This document shows positions 1-13,100 of a stretch of 64,000 bases of DNA, one piece after another. Both the position numbers and the translations under genes were made by a program. The stretch lies in contig NZ_GL732439.1 of assembly GCF_000187465.1 (NCBI RefSeq), positions 1,139,518-1,203,517 of the forward strand. Direction: 5' to 3'. The stretch is from Streptococcus infantis ATCC 700779. Its GTDB lineage: Bacteria > Bacillota > Bacilli > Lactobacillales > Streptococcaceae. Below the pieces are notes generated by a model, which worked only from the letters and a program-made list of their open reading frames with translations, did not search any database and was not told the DNA's origin. Every line of letters begins with the position of its first letter. Positions within the stretch are counted from its first letter, which is position 1.

Positions 1-70
1 TCAAATATGAGCTATAATTTCAATGAAAACATGGCAGGGAAAGATTTAAAATAGGTAAAGAAAAGTAAAA

Positions 71-95
71 GAACCCTAGAAAAATCTAGGATTCC
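71..95 (-). terminator. ezrA terminator
   Basis: Inverted repeat (GAACCCTAGA / TCTAGGATTC around an AAAA loop) just after the ezrA stop. Read on the minus strand it is followed by a T-rich run, so it is a likely intrinsic terminator. Bases 1-70 show no gene. Confidence 0.7.
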
Positions 96-103
96 TTTAT
101 AAA

Positions 104-1831
104 TTAGAAACGAATACTTTCTCTTGTTTTTTCATAAGAAGTAACGAAGCGATTGGTAACACCAGGCTCAGCAACTTCTAATGCTTGAGAGATTTTTTCG
201 AAAGATGCTTGATAATCAAATGTTGTTTCAAAGATATTCAAAGCTTCCTGGAAAGCTTGTTGAATACGATCATCAAATGATCTATAACGGTTCGAATATT
301 GAAGCAATTGTTCTGTCAAAGTTGCATTTTGAACGATACTGTATGTTTCTTCTTCCAACATATTCATATCATTTGTCGCAATCTCAAGGATGCGATTAAC
401 AGATTCGATATTCACTTGCGCTTGTTCCAACTCAGCCATCAAGTCTTCTGTACTGTGACTTGCATCAAAGAAGAGCTTCAAGAATTTTTGTGGAATTCCT
501 GGAAGATTTCTCTTCTCCATGTAGCGTTTAATCGTATGCAGACGGTTGACATATACATTTGCTTTTTGACGAGCATTGATGTCATCTTTTTCAATTTGAA
601 CGAGACGTTCACTAACACCGATTTGGTTATCTTCAATATCTTTTAATGTAGATTGGAGATTTTCCAGACGTTCTTGTAATACAGAATATGCTTCTGAAAC
701 TTCTGACTCTGCATGAGTCATTTCTTCAATAGTAGCATTCAAGGCTGAGATATCAGCTTGAAGACGACGAACTCGATTCACATCGCTTTCTGAAATCAAA
801 TAGGTTTTTCCAAGACGTTCGATATCTTTAACTAGTACCTGATTGTTTTCTTTCAAGTGTTTAAGATAGGTAGGAAGGGTAGTTACCAATTTCTCAAAAG
901 CTTTATGGGCTGCAATTTCACGAGTGAAAATATCATAAAGTGCATTGATTTCTTCTTGGATTTGAGTGTTTTCATACTCTGCATTATCCAACTCCAATGT
1001 ACGGATATTTTCGTGATTATTCTTCAAGGCTTCATAGAGAAGTTGAAGACGAGATTCGATATCAGTTTCTACAAAATGGTAGTTTTCATCTAAAAGCTTG
1101 CGGTAACCAGCTTCTAAATCTTCAAGTTGTTCTGGCAATTCAGTAGTAAGCTTAGTGACAATCGCTGGAATTCTTTCAACGATATGTGTCAAAGCCAAAA
1201 TATGATTTTCAGCGTTATCTAAAATCCCTGCTGCTTCAACCGGATCCCCTGATGAATTCAAAGTTACAAATTGAGAAAACTCAGATTGGATGTTCTCCAA
1301 TTGTTTTTCAATTTCTGGAAGAGCTTGACCATATTTTTCAGGATCTTCAGCTACAGTGTTTTGTAGTTTCTCAAATAAATCTAGGGCATGCAGAACACGT
1401 CCACTATTTTTTGACTCTTGTTTTTCCAACTCAGACAAGGCATTGCGAATTGCTGCAATATCTTCTTCAACAAGTTGGATTTGACTTTCAATTTGATCTA
1501 TCTGGTGCTTAGCTTTCAAGAAACGGAATGAGTTATTGTATCCTTCAGCTTCAAAGAGATTATTCTCAATATCTGCAAAAGAGTTAAGAGACAAATCTAC
1601 CCATTTTTGGTTCCATTCTCTAAAAGCAACCTGACTTTGACCAATCAGATGCATGTTTTTTACAACCTCTACCTCATCATTAACAGGAAGGTTATATAGT
1701 TCTTCTTTTTTTTCTTCTAAAGCTACAAGTCTACTCTCATTTCGTTTACGTAGCAAAATTGCTACTGCAAAAGCAATAAGAAGCAGGACTGCAATTCCAA
1801 TCAAAGTAATAATCAACTGATTATTTGACAT
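104..1831 (-). CDS. ezrA: septation ring formation regulator EzrA
   Basis: 575 aa, the usual EzrA length. One N-terminal membrane segment (about residues 7-27) is followed by a basic stretch (RKRNE) and then an almost entirely helical, Glu/Gln/Leu-rich coiled-coil body with no catalytic motif. EzrA is a membrane-anchored protein of Gram-positive bacteria that binds FtsZ and coordinates septal with peripheral wall synthesis. It lies 80 bp downstream of gyrB on the same strand; the gyrB-ezrA neighbourhood is the one known from S. pneumoniae. Nothing unusual is visible. Confidence 0.96.
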   Translation of the reverse strand: MSNNQLIITLIGIAVLLLIAFAVAILLRKRNESRLVALEEKKEELYNLPVNDEVEVVKNMHLIGQSQVAFREWNQKWVDLSLNSFADIENNLFEAEGYNNSFRFLKAKHQIDQIESQIQLVEEDIAAIRNALSELEKQESKNSGRVLHALDLFEKLQNTVAEDPEKYGQALPEIEKQLENIQSEFSQFVTLNSSGDPVEAAGILDNAENHILALTHIVERIPAIVTKLTTELPEQLEDLEAGYRKLLDENYHFVETDIESRLQLLYEALKNNHENIRTLELDNAEYENTQIQEEINALYDIFTREIAAHKAFEKLVTTLPTYLKHLKENNQVLVKDIERLGKTYLISESDVNRVRRLQADISALNATIEEMTHAESEVSEAYSVLQERLENLQSTLKDIEDNQIGVSERLVQIEKDDINARQKANVYVNRLHTIKRYMEKRNLPGIPQKFLKLFFDASHSTEDLMAELEQAQVNIESVNRILEIATNDMNMLEEETYSIVQNATLTEQLLQYSNRYRSFDDRIQQAFQEALNIFETTFDYQASFEKISQALEVAEPGVTNRFVTSYEKTRESIRF

Positions 1832-1911
1832 ATCAAACTCCTTTTATACATGACACAATTGTAATGATTATATCATATTTTTCAAACCTTGGGAACTATT
1901 TCCCAATATTT

Positions 1912-4436
<2,525 letters not shown>

Positions 4437-4501
4437 ACCCTTCATTATACCATTTTTTATAAAAAAAAGCGATGTTTACCTTGGTTTTTGCCATTAAAAA
4501 A

Positions 4502-4536
4502 GAGAAGAATCTTCTCCATCAAGAAAGATTCTCCTC
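4502..4536 (-). terminator. terminator after the DJ-1/PfpI gene
   Basis: Imperfect inverted repeat (11 of 12 positions pair) with a run of T on the minus strand, 11 bp past the stop of the DJ-1/PfpI gene. It separates the rodA-DJ1 transcript from the HAD-gyrB transcript. Confidence 0.7.
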
Positions 4537-4546
4537 CGTTTGTTCA

Positions 4547-5095
4547 TTATTTTTCAAATAGGTCTGTGTAGAGCATGCTATTTCTTAGAGACTCAGCATC
4601 TCCTCCTAGTATTTCAACCAAGTGGTAAGCAAAGGCTAAAGCTGTTGCTGGTCCACGACTCGTAATGATATTTCCATCCACTACGACTGTTTCTTTGTGG
4701 TAGTGACCGTCAGCAATTTGTTCTTGGACTCCATCATAGCAGGTGAAGTTTCTTCCTTCTAGGAGACCCGCTCGATTCAAAGCGATTGGAGCAGCACAGA
4801 TAGCTGCCACCTTTTTACCAATTTTCTCAAATTTTTGAAGTTCAGAGATTAATTGTTCATTGTCCCGCAAGTGGGCAGCACCAGGCATACCTCCTGGAAG
4901 GACAATCATGTCATACTCTGATAAATCACCGTCAAACACTCGATCAGCTTGAACTTGAATAGCATGTGAACCTGTCACTTTATCTTCAAATCCTACCATA
5001 TGGCAGGTGATATTTGCGCGGCGCATGACGTCTACGACCGTCAAGGCTTCAATTTCTTCAAAACCATTTGCTAGGATAACTGCAACTTTAGGCAT
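4547..5095 (-). CDS. DJ-1/PfpI family protein
   Basis: 182 aa, a single-domain DJ-1/ThiJ/PfpI protein. It shows the conserved acidic residue of GFEEIEA near residue 15, the oxyanion loop LPGGMPGA and the nucleophile elbow AICAAP with the reactive Cys near residue 100. The family includes glyoxalase III/deglycase-like enzymes and oxidative-stress chaperones; sequence alone does not fix which. It follows rodA by 10 bp on the same strand, so it is probably co-transcribed with it. Confidence 0.9.
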   Translation of the reverse strand: MPKVAVILANGFEEIEALTVVDVMRRANITCHMVGFEDKVTGSHAIQVQADRVFDGDLSEYDMIVLPGGMPGAAHLRDNEQLISELQKFEKIGKKVAAICAAPIALNRAGLLEGRNFTCYDGVQEQIADGHYHKETVVVDGNIITSRGPATALAFAYHLVEILGGDAESLRNSMLYTDLFEK

Positions 5096-5105
5096 AGCGA
5101 CCTCC

Positions 5106-6329
5106 TTATTTCACTTTTTTCAACACGACTTTTTTACGTTTGAATCTTGTTCGACCACTCTTTTCATCAGCTAAATGAGTTTGGTAGCTCATCGATAACA
5201 GCAAACCGACACCAATTAGATTACTGATAATAGCGGATCCCCCTTGGGAAATAAAGGGCAAAGGAATCCCTGTCAGAGGGAGAAGACCAGTAACCGCACC
5301 TATATTTTCAAAGATATGGAACAAGAGCATCATGATAAATCCAGTTGAGATGTAGGTATAAAATTGATTATTGGATTTTAGGGTAATCTTTAACATGCGA
5401 TAGATGAGCAGTAGGTATAGTGCAACCACTACAACTGAACCAATAAATCCAAAATCTTCCGCAATTACTGTGAAAATCATATCACTCTCGCGGACTGGAA
5501 TAAGGAGATTAGACACATTAAAGCCTTGACCAAAGATACCACCGCTACCAATCGCGATTTGACCCTGAGCCTGTTGATAAGTAGTCGTTTGGGCATAATC
5601 AAAGGGATTGAGCCAAGCAAGGATACGATTAATCTGATATGTCGGCATCCCAATTTGGTGCATAAAGGCACGCCCGTCTTTTGTGATAAAGATTGCTAGG
5701 AAGCCTGCAATCGCCGATACAACTGCTACAAAAATTGGAATAATAATCTTCCAAGAAACACCAGACAATAAGACAAGTCCTGCAAAGATTGCAACAAAAA
5801 CCATAGCTGTTCCAAGGTCACTTTGCAAGGCTAGTAAAACCATAACTGGCATCGTGAAAACGATCATCCACAAAATCAATAGAAAATCTAGGCCAATCGT
5901 TCGTTCTTTGTCTTTATGTTTCTTGGTAAAGGTTACGATAACGTATGCCAGCATTAAAATATAGGAGATCTTCATGAATTCGGAGGGTTGAAAGAGTGTA
6001 TAACCACCGATTGATACCCAGTTTTTCGCACCAGTTGCAGCTACTAAACTCGGGTTGTAGAAGACTAAAGGCAAGACCATCAAGACTAGACCGAGTCCAT
6101 ATAAATAAGGTGTGGACTGCCAGAGAAATTTTGTGTTAAAAAACATGACTATGAAGCTAAAAACAATCCCTAGCGATATCCAAGCCAGTTGTTGTCCAAG
6201 TATGGGCCAAACATTGTTTGGGTAGTCATGACTAACTGCTATATAAATAGCTACAACTCCAATCACCAACAAACAAAATACTGGTAATATTAAACTATAA
6301 TCGACCCTAGAGTCGAGAGAACGTTTCAT
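5106..6329 (-). CDS. rodA: SEDS peptidoglycan glycosyltransferase RodA
   Basis: 407 aa with about ten membrane segments. SEDS-family signatures are present: the loop PTYQINRILAWLNPF, then QGQIAIGSGGIFGQG, and RESDMIFTVIAEDFGFIG holding the conserved Asp. The short basic cytoplasmic tail (RFKRKKVVLKKVK) is typical. SEDS proteins polymerise lipid II with a partner class-B PBP; RodA serves peripheral growth and FtsW serves septation. I call RodA rather than FtsW from the dinG-rodA-DJ1-HAD-gyrB order known in pneumococcus. Confidence 0.93.
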   Translation of the reverse strand: MKRSLDSRVDYSLILPVFCLLVIGVVAIYIAVSHDYPNNVWPILGQQLAWISLGIVFSFIVMFFNTKFLWQSTPYLYGLGLVLMVLPLVFYNPSLVAATGAKNWVSIGGYTLFQPSEFMKISYILMLAYVIVTFTKKHKDKERTIGLDFLLILWMIVFTMPVMVLLALQSDLGTAMVFVAIFAGLVLLSGVSWKIIIPIFVAVVSAIAGFLAIFITKDGRAFMHQIGMPTYQINRILAWLNPFDYAQTTTYQQAQGQIAIGSGGIFGQGFNVSNLLIPVRESDMIFTVIAEDFGFIGSVVVVALYLLLIYRMLKITLKSNNQFYTYISTGFIMMLLFHIFENIGAVTGLLPLTGIPLPFISQGGSAIISNLIGVGLLLSMSYQTHLADEKSGRTRFKRKKVVLKKVK

Positions 6330-6362
6330 AAAAGGCCTCCTTCATTCTTTCAGGTATTCATT

Positions 6363-8816
6363 TCATTGTTTATTTAAAAATTCTTGAACTTTTGAGAATA
6401 CTTGCTCTCGGCTAATGACTCTAACACGATTGCTTCGAGCCAAAGACTTGCTGATTTGCTTACCATAGCGTTTACTTGCCATGCGGCTATCTAGAATCAG
6501 AACTGCAGAGCATTGCCCCACTCGACGCATGGTTCGTCCAATCGCTTGCTTGAGGCGAATAATTGCCATAGGAAGCTGGTAATCGTAAAAAGGATTCTTC
6601 CCTTCCAAACGCAGTTCTTGATTCATCTTTTTAGTAAAGGGATCTTCTGGATTTTGGAAAGGCAAACGTGTCACCACTTCAATCACTCGAGGATGTCTTG
6701 AAAAATCGACACCTTCCCAAAAACTTCCCGCCCCAAGCAAGAGCTCACGCTCGCCTCTTTCAAAGCGTTTTTTCAATTGGGCTGGTTCTCCGTGCTTGTA
6801 CTGGGCCAGATGGGGAACCCTCAAAGCATCTGAAACTTGCAACAATAAATCTTTTGCAGTAAATAAAACTAGAATGGGTTCTTCAAGCTGGAATAATTCT
6901 TCTAGAACTTCTCCAATTGCTTGTGCATATTCCTCAGATGAAGTTTCTGTCACCAACGGAAAATCATTCACCACCAAGATTTCCTGATTTTCCTGAAACT
7001 GTTCGTCCATGCAGTAAAAGGCCGCTTGAGGAAAACCTAACAATTCTGGTAAAGAAACCCTACTACTAATTTCAAGGGTTGCAGAGATTCCTAAAAGTTG
7101 ACAGGATTCTGGGAAAATCTGAGAAAAGAGCAAACGATGATTGCGACTAGAAGTGATTTCAACCTTCTTACTAGACACATCTGAAGTCGATAACCAAAAT
7201 TCTCCCTCAGATGTAAAAAATCTCTGATAGTCTTTAAATTCTGGTAAGTTCAACTCAGAAAAATCTTGGCGGAGCTTGTCAATGCTACTAGCTGGGCACA
7301 TCTTCCGTTTACCAGATAGAAACTGATCGAGTAGGTAAGAAACTTCAAAACGAATACTTTCTAGCAAGCGTCTTTGAAGCATACCTTCTTCCCTCAATAG
7401 AGCTTGATCTAGTTGCTCCACCAAATCTGTTAGCAAATAAGATTTTCGAGAAAGATTTTCCAATGTCAACAAGATTTTCTGGGCTTCATCTAAAATCAAG
7501 AGACGCCCTTCTAAGAGACTAGGATCATCTTCAAGTCGAGTAACGAGGTAAGCATGATTGGTCACAAGCAACTTGCAAGAACGAGCCTTGTCCTGACCTC
7601 GTTTCCAAAAATCCTCTAGCCAAAAGAGAGAGTCTTTGTGAAGGTTGCCATCATGAACCAAGTTCGGTAAAAACTGCTGGTAGCGATATAGCTGACCAAT
7701 TTCGTCTAAATCTCCTGTATCTGTCTCTGTCAACCAAACTAGAAGTTGCATCTTGAAACGAGTATACAAACGATTGGACTCTTCTTCCTCTAGCGCTGCA
7801 TGAAAGGCATCTAGCTTCAAGTAATTCTGAGGACCTTTAAGACTATGAATAGAGATATGGAAAATCTCTTCTAGTTTTTTAGCCTCCTCTTGCATCACCT
7901 GATTTTGAAGGATTTTAGTCGGAACACTGAGTAGGATTCCCTCTTCATTCTCAAGTGACAAGGCCGGCAGCAGGTAACCATAGGTTTTCCCAATTCCTGT
8001 TTGAGCCTGAATAAAGGAAATGGCTTCCCCTTGTAAAAACTCTTGAACCTTTTGGGCAAATTCTTCTTGTTGACTTCTCTCTTCCAAACCTAGCAAGGCA
8101 ATATTAGTTTGGAAATCTTTTGAGAGTTTGCGTGGAGAAAGGACTGGCTTTTCTTTTCTTAAGAATAAGCCCTGCACTTCTACCAAATCATGCTCAACGA
8201 GAAGAGACTGCTTCTGATAAACCTCCTCGATGACTATGTAAGATTCATAGAGTAAACTGTCTGATAAACTCAATAATCGCTCCAACAACCCTTTTGGCAG
8301 TCCAAACATCTTTTGTCTCATACAAAGAAAGAGTTCTGCTGTTGCTTGGGCATCAGATAGAGCTGAATGGGCTTGCTCTAGAGGAATCCCCAACTCTTGG
8401 CAAAGAATGCCGAGATTATACTTCTCAAGCTGAGGGTAAAATATTTGAGCCAATTCCACTGTATCGATACGAGGCGTGCGCAATTCATAACCCTCAAAAA
8501 AGAGGAATTCTGCCAATAAATTAGCATCAAATTGAACATTGTGCGCAACAAAAATACCGTCTTTGACCAGTTCAAAAATCTTTTCAGCCACCTGAGAAAA
8601 CTCTGGAGCCTTTGCCAAACGTTTATCAGTCAAACCCGTTAATTCTTTGATATGAGAATCCAAGCGTTCATGAGGGTTGACATCAGTAGCATACTGTTCA
8701 ACAATCTCACCATCTTCAATGACTACAATTCCCACTTGGATGATTTTTGCCTTGCTTCCGGTACTTGTTGCTTCTAAATCTACAACCACATACCGATTAT
8801 TTCTAAAATTCATCAC
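6363..8816 (-). CDS. dinG: DinG-family helicase with N-terminal 3'-5' exonuclease domain
   Basis: 817 aa. The N-terminal DEDDh exonuclease domain (about residues 8-165) shows VVDLEATST (Exo I), HNVQFDANLL (Exo II) and HSALSDAQAT (Exo III). The C-terminal superfamily-2 XPD/DinG helicase has Walker A QAQTGIGKTYGYLLPAL, Walker B LILDEAQK and motif VI QAIGRTMRR. The four-Cys Fe-S cluster ligands of E. coli DinG are not evident, as expected for the Firmicute exonuclease-fused form. The role is in DNA repair or in removal of branched or RNA-containing structures. It lies 33 bp upstream of rodA. Confidence 0.93.
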   Translation of the reverse strand: MMNFRNNRYVVVDLEATSTGSKAKIIQVGIVVIEDGEIVEQYATDVNPHERLDSHIKELTGLTDKRLAKAPEFSQVAEKIFELVKDGIFVAHNVQFDANLLAEFLFFEGYELRTPRIDTVELAQIFYPQLEKYNLGILCQELGIPLEQAHSALSDAQATAELFLCMRQKMFGLPKGLLERLLSLSDSLLYESYIVIEEVYQKQSLLVEHDLVEVQGLFLRKEKPVLSPRKLSKDFQTNIALLGLEERSQQEEFAQKVQEFLQGEAISFIQAQTGIGKTYGYLLPALSLENEEGILLSVPTKILQNQVMQEEAKKLEEIFHISIHSLKGPQNYLKLDAFHAALEEEESNRLYTRFKMQLLVWLTETDTGDLDEIGQLYRYQQFLPNLVHDGNLHKDSLFWLEDFWKRGQDKARSCKLLVTNHAYLVTRLEDDPSLLEGRLLILDEAQKILLTLENLSRKSYLLTDLVEQLDQALLREEGMLQRRLLESIRFEVSYLLDQFLSGKRKMCPASSIDKLRQDFSELNLPEFKDYQRFFTSEGEFWLSTSDVSSKKVEITSSRNHRLLFSQIFPESCQLLGISATLEISSRVSLPELLGFPQAAFYCMDEQFQENQEILVVNDFPLVTETSSEEYAQAIGEVLEELFQLEEPILVLFTAKDLLLQVSDALRVPHLAQYKHGEPAQLKKRFERGERELLLGAGSFWEGVDFSRHPRVIEVVTRLPFQNPEDPFTKKMNQELRLEGKNPFYDYQLPMAIIRLKQAIGRTMRRVGQCSAVLILDSRMASKRYGKQISKSLARSNRVRVISREQVFSKVQEFLNKQ

Positions 8817-8934
8817 TAAAAATTATATCAAAATTTGCACCATTTGACATCCCTGAACTTTATTTGAAGAGTCAAGTTTCTTGCAAGTTTTTATAAAAAA
8901 TGATTGAATAGAATTGTAGAAAAGGAGGGAACTC

Positions 8935-9120
8935 ATGAACCCATTAGATTTGTTTAACCAAGTAAAAGAACTCATTGAGAACAAAGATTTTTCTGCAGCA
9001 AAAACTTTTGTTGAAGAAAACAAGGATCAACTCGGTGAGTACCTAAGCCAAGCACAAGCTTTGGTCTCAGGATCAGAAGGACTTGACGGTCTTGTAGATA
9101 AGGTCAAAGGCCTCTTCTAA
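8935..9120 (+). CDS. small conserved protein, function unknown
   Basis: 61 aa preceded by a strong ribosome site (AAAGGAGGGAACTC then ATG) and followed directly by a strong terminator. It is an acidic, helical, soluble protein with no Cys and no membrane segment, and with a C-terminal amphipathic stretch (GLVDKVKGLF). It lies divergent from dinG, with 118 bp between them. A similar small ORF occurs next to dinG in pneumococcus as I recall. I do not recognise a function. Confidence 0.75.
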   Translation: MNPLDLFNQVKELIENKDFSAAKTFVEENKDQLGEYLSQAQALVSGSEGLDGLVDKVKGLF

Positions 9121-9125
9121 TCATC

Positions 9126-9156
9126 AAAAGACACCTGAAAAATCAGGTGTCTTTTT
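9126..9156. terminator. bidirectional terminator between the 61-aa gene and nnrD
   Basis: A perfect stem AAAAGACACCTGA / TCAGGTGTCTTTT around AAA, with U-tracts usable on both strands. On the minus strand the hairpin overlaps the last codons and TGA stop of nnrD (stop at 9143-9145), so one structure serves two convergent genes. Confidence 0.85.
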
Positions 9157-9991
9157 GTATTTTTTTCATAAATGCAGGGATATGTTGACTAATCGTGGTT
9201 GGCAGAACTACAAAGTTGTCCTCAGATAATTTTTGAGCAATTGCTGAGTGCAGATAGGTCGCTACTGTCACTCTTTCATAGAGATTTGCTTGGAGAAATT
9301 GCCCTGCGAAGCCAGCAATCATCCCAGCCAGAGTATCACCCATTCCCCCAGTCGCCTGATAGGGACCACCAACACTCAACTGATAACAATCAGTTTGACC
9401 ATCTTGCCAAATTCGGGTAGCAGGACCTTTTTGAACTAGAATCGTTCCTGAAGGAAATCTCTTCAAGGCCTCCCCTGTTTCATCGGTTCCTTGGGAATCC
9501 AAATCTAAGCCTGACAAGACTTGCCATTCCCTTTGGTGTGGAGTTAAAACAAGCTGAGCCTTAGGAAATTTCATTCCCGTCTTAGCAAAAATGGATAGAG
9601 CACCACCATCCAGTATGAGGGTCTGGTCTTGATTTGAATGATGAAAAACTGTTTGGAGAAGCTCTTCTCCACGCTCATCATGCACTAGTCCAGGTCCGAC
9701 CAAGACAATATTAGCTTTCTGCAACTGTTGCTTAAGTAACTGCTTATCATCAAGGTCAAAAGCCATAGCCTCTGGCAGATGGCTATGTAGAGCTGAAATA
9801 TTCTCTTTATCCGTTGCTACTGTCACCAATCCTGCGCCACTTCTAACCGCCCCTAAAGCAGCCATAATAATCGCTCCACCATAAGGATACTTTCCCCCAA
9901 TCAAGAGAAGACGGCCGTAGTCTCCCTTATGACTAGAACGAGGACGCTCGATGATTACTTTTTTCAGTAGAGCTTGATTAATGACTTTCAT
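9143..9991 (-). CDS. nnrD: ADP-dependent NAD(P)H-hydrate dehydratase
   Basis: 282 aa, the ribokinase-like YjeF C-terminal domain alone, without the epimerase half. Motifs: GDYGRLLLIGGKYPYGGAI near the N-terminus, VGPGL, LDGGAL, LTPHQRE and the GGMGDTLAG anion-hole/catalytic Asp region. It dehydrates damaged NAD(P)H-hydrate back to NAD(P)H using ADP. Monocistronic by position, convergent with the 61-aa gene. Confidence 0.94.
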   Translation of the reverse strand: MKVINQALLKKVIIERPRSSHKGDYGRLLLIGGKYPYGGAIIMAALGAVRSGAGLVTVATDKENISALHSHLPEAMAFDLDDKQLLKQQLQKANIVLVGPGLVHDERGEELLQTVFHHSNQDQTLILDGGALSIFAKTGMKFPKAQLVLTPHQREWQVLSGLDLDSQGTDETGEALKRFPSGTILVQKGPATRIWQDGQTDCYQLSVGGPYQATGGMGDTLAGMIAGFAGQFLQANLYERVTVATYLHSAIAQKLSEDNFVVLPTTISQHIPAFMKKIQKDT

Positions 9992-10050
9992 AAGCTACTC
10001 CTTCATGCTTGTTCTTACTTTCATTATACACCTCACTACCCAATTAATAA

Positions 10051-10080
10051 AGGAGAAGACTATGTAGTCTTCTCCTTTTT
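10051..10080 (-). terminator. bgaA terminator
   Basis: Perfect 12-bp inverted repeat AGGAGAAGACTA / TAGTCTTCTCCT with a TG loop, between the nnrD start and the bgaA stop, with A/T runs on both sides. Confidence 0.8.
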
Positions 10081-10120
10081 TATAATAATCAGCCTTTTAA
10101 GAATAGTGAGTTATGAATCA

Positions 10121-13100
10121 TTATTCTTCCTTGCGTTTCCCATTTAGGAATGCTACTGATAAGGCTAGACTGAGACCTGCTAGGAAAATTGCTGTATCTG
10201 ATAGACTTTCCCCAGTTTCTGGAAGTCTTGCTGAGTCTGCTTTTTCCGAAGCATTTCCAAGAACTTGTGAAACCTGAGTCTGCTCAGCAGAAGCCTGAGT
10301 TTCTGAAGGTTTATCAGATAAACCTCGAATATCTGCAACAGGTTTATCGATTGTTGGAGCCGCTTGGTCTCCTGCGGTTCCTAGAGTTCCTGTATATTCT
10401 GGGAGTTCGTTCTTGTCTGCTTGCACAGCATTGACTCCACCCTTGAATTCAGGTACTTCATTTGTAGCAGTTTCAACCCAATTAGCTCCACCCTTGAATT
10501 CTGGCACTTCATTTGTAGCAGCTTCAACCCAATTAGCTCCGCCTTTAAACTCTGGTACTTCATTTGTAGCAGCTTCGACCCAATTAGCTCCGCCTTTAAA
10601 CTCTGGTACTTCAAGAACTGGGGCTGCTTGGTCTCCTGCAGTACCGATAGAGTTGCTATATTCTGGGACTTCTACTATTGGGGCTGGCTCATCACCTACA
10701 GTTCCAATAGGGTCCGTGTACTCTGGAACTTCAAGAACTGGGGCTGGCTCATCACCCTTGCTACTTGTAGCAACTGCTTTCACTCCTACTTCAACAATTT
10801 GATCTTTTGCATCTCTTGTTTCAGTGTGAACAACCTTACGACTTGTTCCTAATACTTCGACGTAGTCTACCTTTTCTCCATTTTGACCTTCTGAGACGAT
10901 ACGACGTTCATCTTTGGCTAAATCACTATTCTCACGAATAATTTCCTTGAATGGAATGACAGCTTTCTCAACTTCTAGACTTGGACGGTCTAGAACAAGA
11001 GCTTGGTCATCCACTGCATGACTAGCTTCTGAACCAGCTTCAAAGTGAAGGCGATATTCTTTCACAAGACTACCATCTTTAGCAAGGAGTCGAACAAGTG
11101 TTGGAAGGTTGCCTTGATTTGACTCAACGACAGTCGCTACACCGTGACCGCTTGTTTGGACAGTCACCTCTGGTTTCGCTCCATTAGAGGTTAATCGATA
11201 TTCTGAAACCGCAGGATCAAAGTTTTCCAATGCTTTTCCATTAATTGAAATTGTCACTGAAGGTGTTTCTGAATCACTGGCTTTGGCTGGAGAATATGCA
11301 CTAAACTCGACCATTGCGAGACCATTAGTGGTTGATTTGCGAGTCATACGTGCGCGAATAGCGGTTGTCTGAATCGGATCAAAGGTAAATTCGATTGGCT
11401 TACCAGCCTCGATTGCTCCAGATGCCTTATAAGGAATTTCTTGCCAATTTTCTGCCTTGTTAAACGGATGATCCGCATTTTCTTCATAACGTGAAATGGT
11501 GCTTGGTTCAGAATAAGTTGGTCCAACATATCTTTCGAGTACCATTGTCGCTGGTGCATCTGTTCCACTGTCTTTGAAGAACTGAATTGCTACTTTTCCT
11601 ACAGAGCGAGGTGTAATCTGACCGTTCTTCTTAAAGAGAACTCCTACCGACACTTCCTGATTTTTTGGCGTACGAGACCAGTTAGTCCAACGTCCATCCT
11701 CATTAAATCGCCCATCGTTGATATAGAAGATTCTATCATTAGAAGCGGCATCGGTATCGTTTGTAGTAGAGGCAAAGGCTTTAGAATCAGTCGCATTATT
11801 GCTTGCATTCTCAGAGATAACCTGATTTCCTCTTGCCAAAACGGTTACTTGCATCTTAGTTGTCAAGTCTGTTCCTAGGATATGACCAAGCACTTCAAAG
11901 GTACCTTCTTGGTCTGTCGCATGTTCAGGGACTGCATCCCATTCTACGGCTAGTTTATCTGTAGTCCAATCTGTTTCTGATGGATAGTAGACTGTCACTT
12001 CTGTAGGTAATTGAAGCTTATCGCCAACACTCAATGTCATGGCAGCATTTTCGGCAGCTACTGGTTGCGTAGATTCTTTTTGATCATCACGGAAAATGCG
12101 ATACTCTTTCAAGATGGTTCCGTCTTCTGCCTTCAAAATGAGACGTGTTGCTCCTTCTGGGCTTGTAGCAGGGACAATTGTTACCAAACCATTGTCGCTT
12201 GCTGTTGCAGTAATCACTTTACTAGTTTGCGGAATATGGTAGTCTGTCTTAGACGGATTGAAATGTTCTAGCTTCTGACCGTCTACTCTAATAGAAATTT
12301 CTGAACTTGAAGCAGCTGGAACTTTATTTCCCAAGATAGTGATTTCGGTCAAACCGACACCATCCGTTCCATTTGCTTTCTTCATGCGAATACGAACGGC
12401 ATAGGTCTCAACTTTGTCAAACGTAAAGTGGTTAGTTTGACTTGCGGATAATTGTCCTGGGGCTTTAAGATGTTCAACTTCTTTCCAGTTAGCAGCATTG
12501 TTAAATGGATGTTTTGCATCTCCTTGAGCATGATTGACATCAGTTGGCAAATCTGGAATTTCTTGACCAACGTAGTATTCAATAACATATTCTTTTGGAA
12601 GTCCAATCGCACCATCAGTATAGAAATCAACTGAAAGATTGTCGACAAAGCGCTTGGTCAAATCGCCTGAGTTACCAAACAAGATAGATGCCCAATCGTT
12701 ATCTGTATTTGTTTGCCATGTTGTCCATCGATTTTTGACATCTGTATTGGCTCTTGAAACGGTCAAGTCGTTCAGAGCATTGGCCGAATCATCTCCACCA
12801 GTATTGGATACAATAGCTGCTGGCAATTGTGAACCTGTCCATTGTTTCGAGATATTATTTCCCGCAACAACCTGACTGGAAACACGAACATGAGCCTTGG
12901 TAGGCAGAGAGCTACCAACCAATTGACCTTTGATTTCAAAGATTCCTTCAGTTTGACTAAAGTTAGCTGGCACCTTATCCCAAACGACATCATTATAGAC
13001 AGTTGTTCCATTAGAATGGTAGGCACGAACGTTAGCTGGTAATTGAACCGTTTCACCCTTAGGAAGAGTCAGGCTGATTTCTTCTGCAACCTGCAATCCT

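Noticed and set aside
10413..10852. Two long plus-strand open frames opposite the bgaA repeats
   Set aside because: They are repeat-driven mirror frames of the 51-bp units, with no ribosome site.
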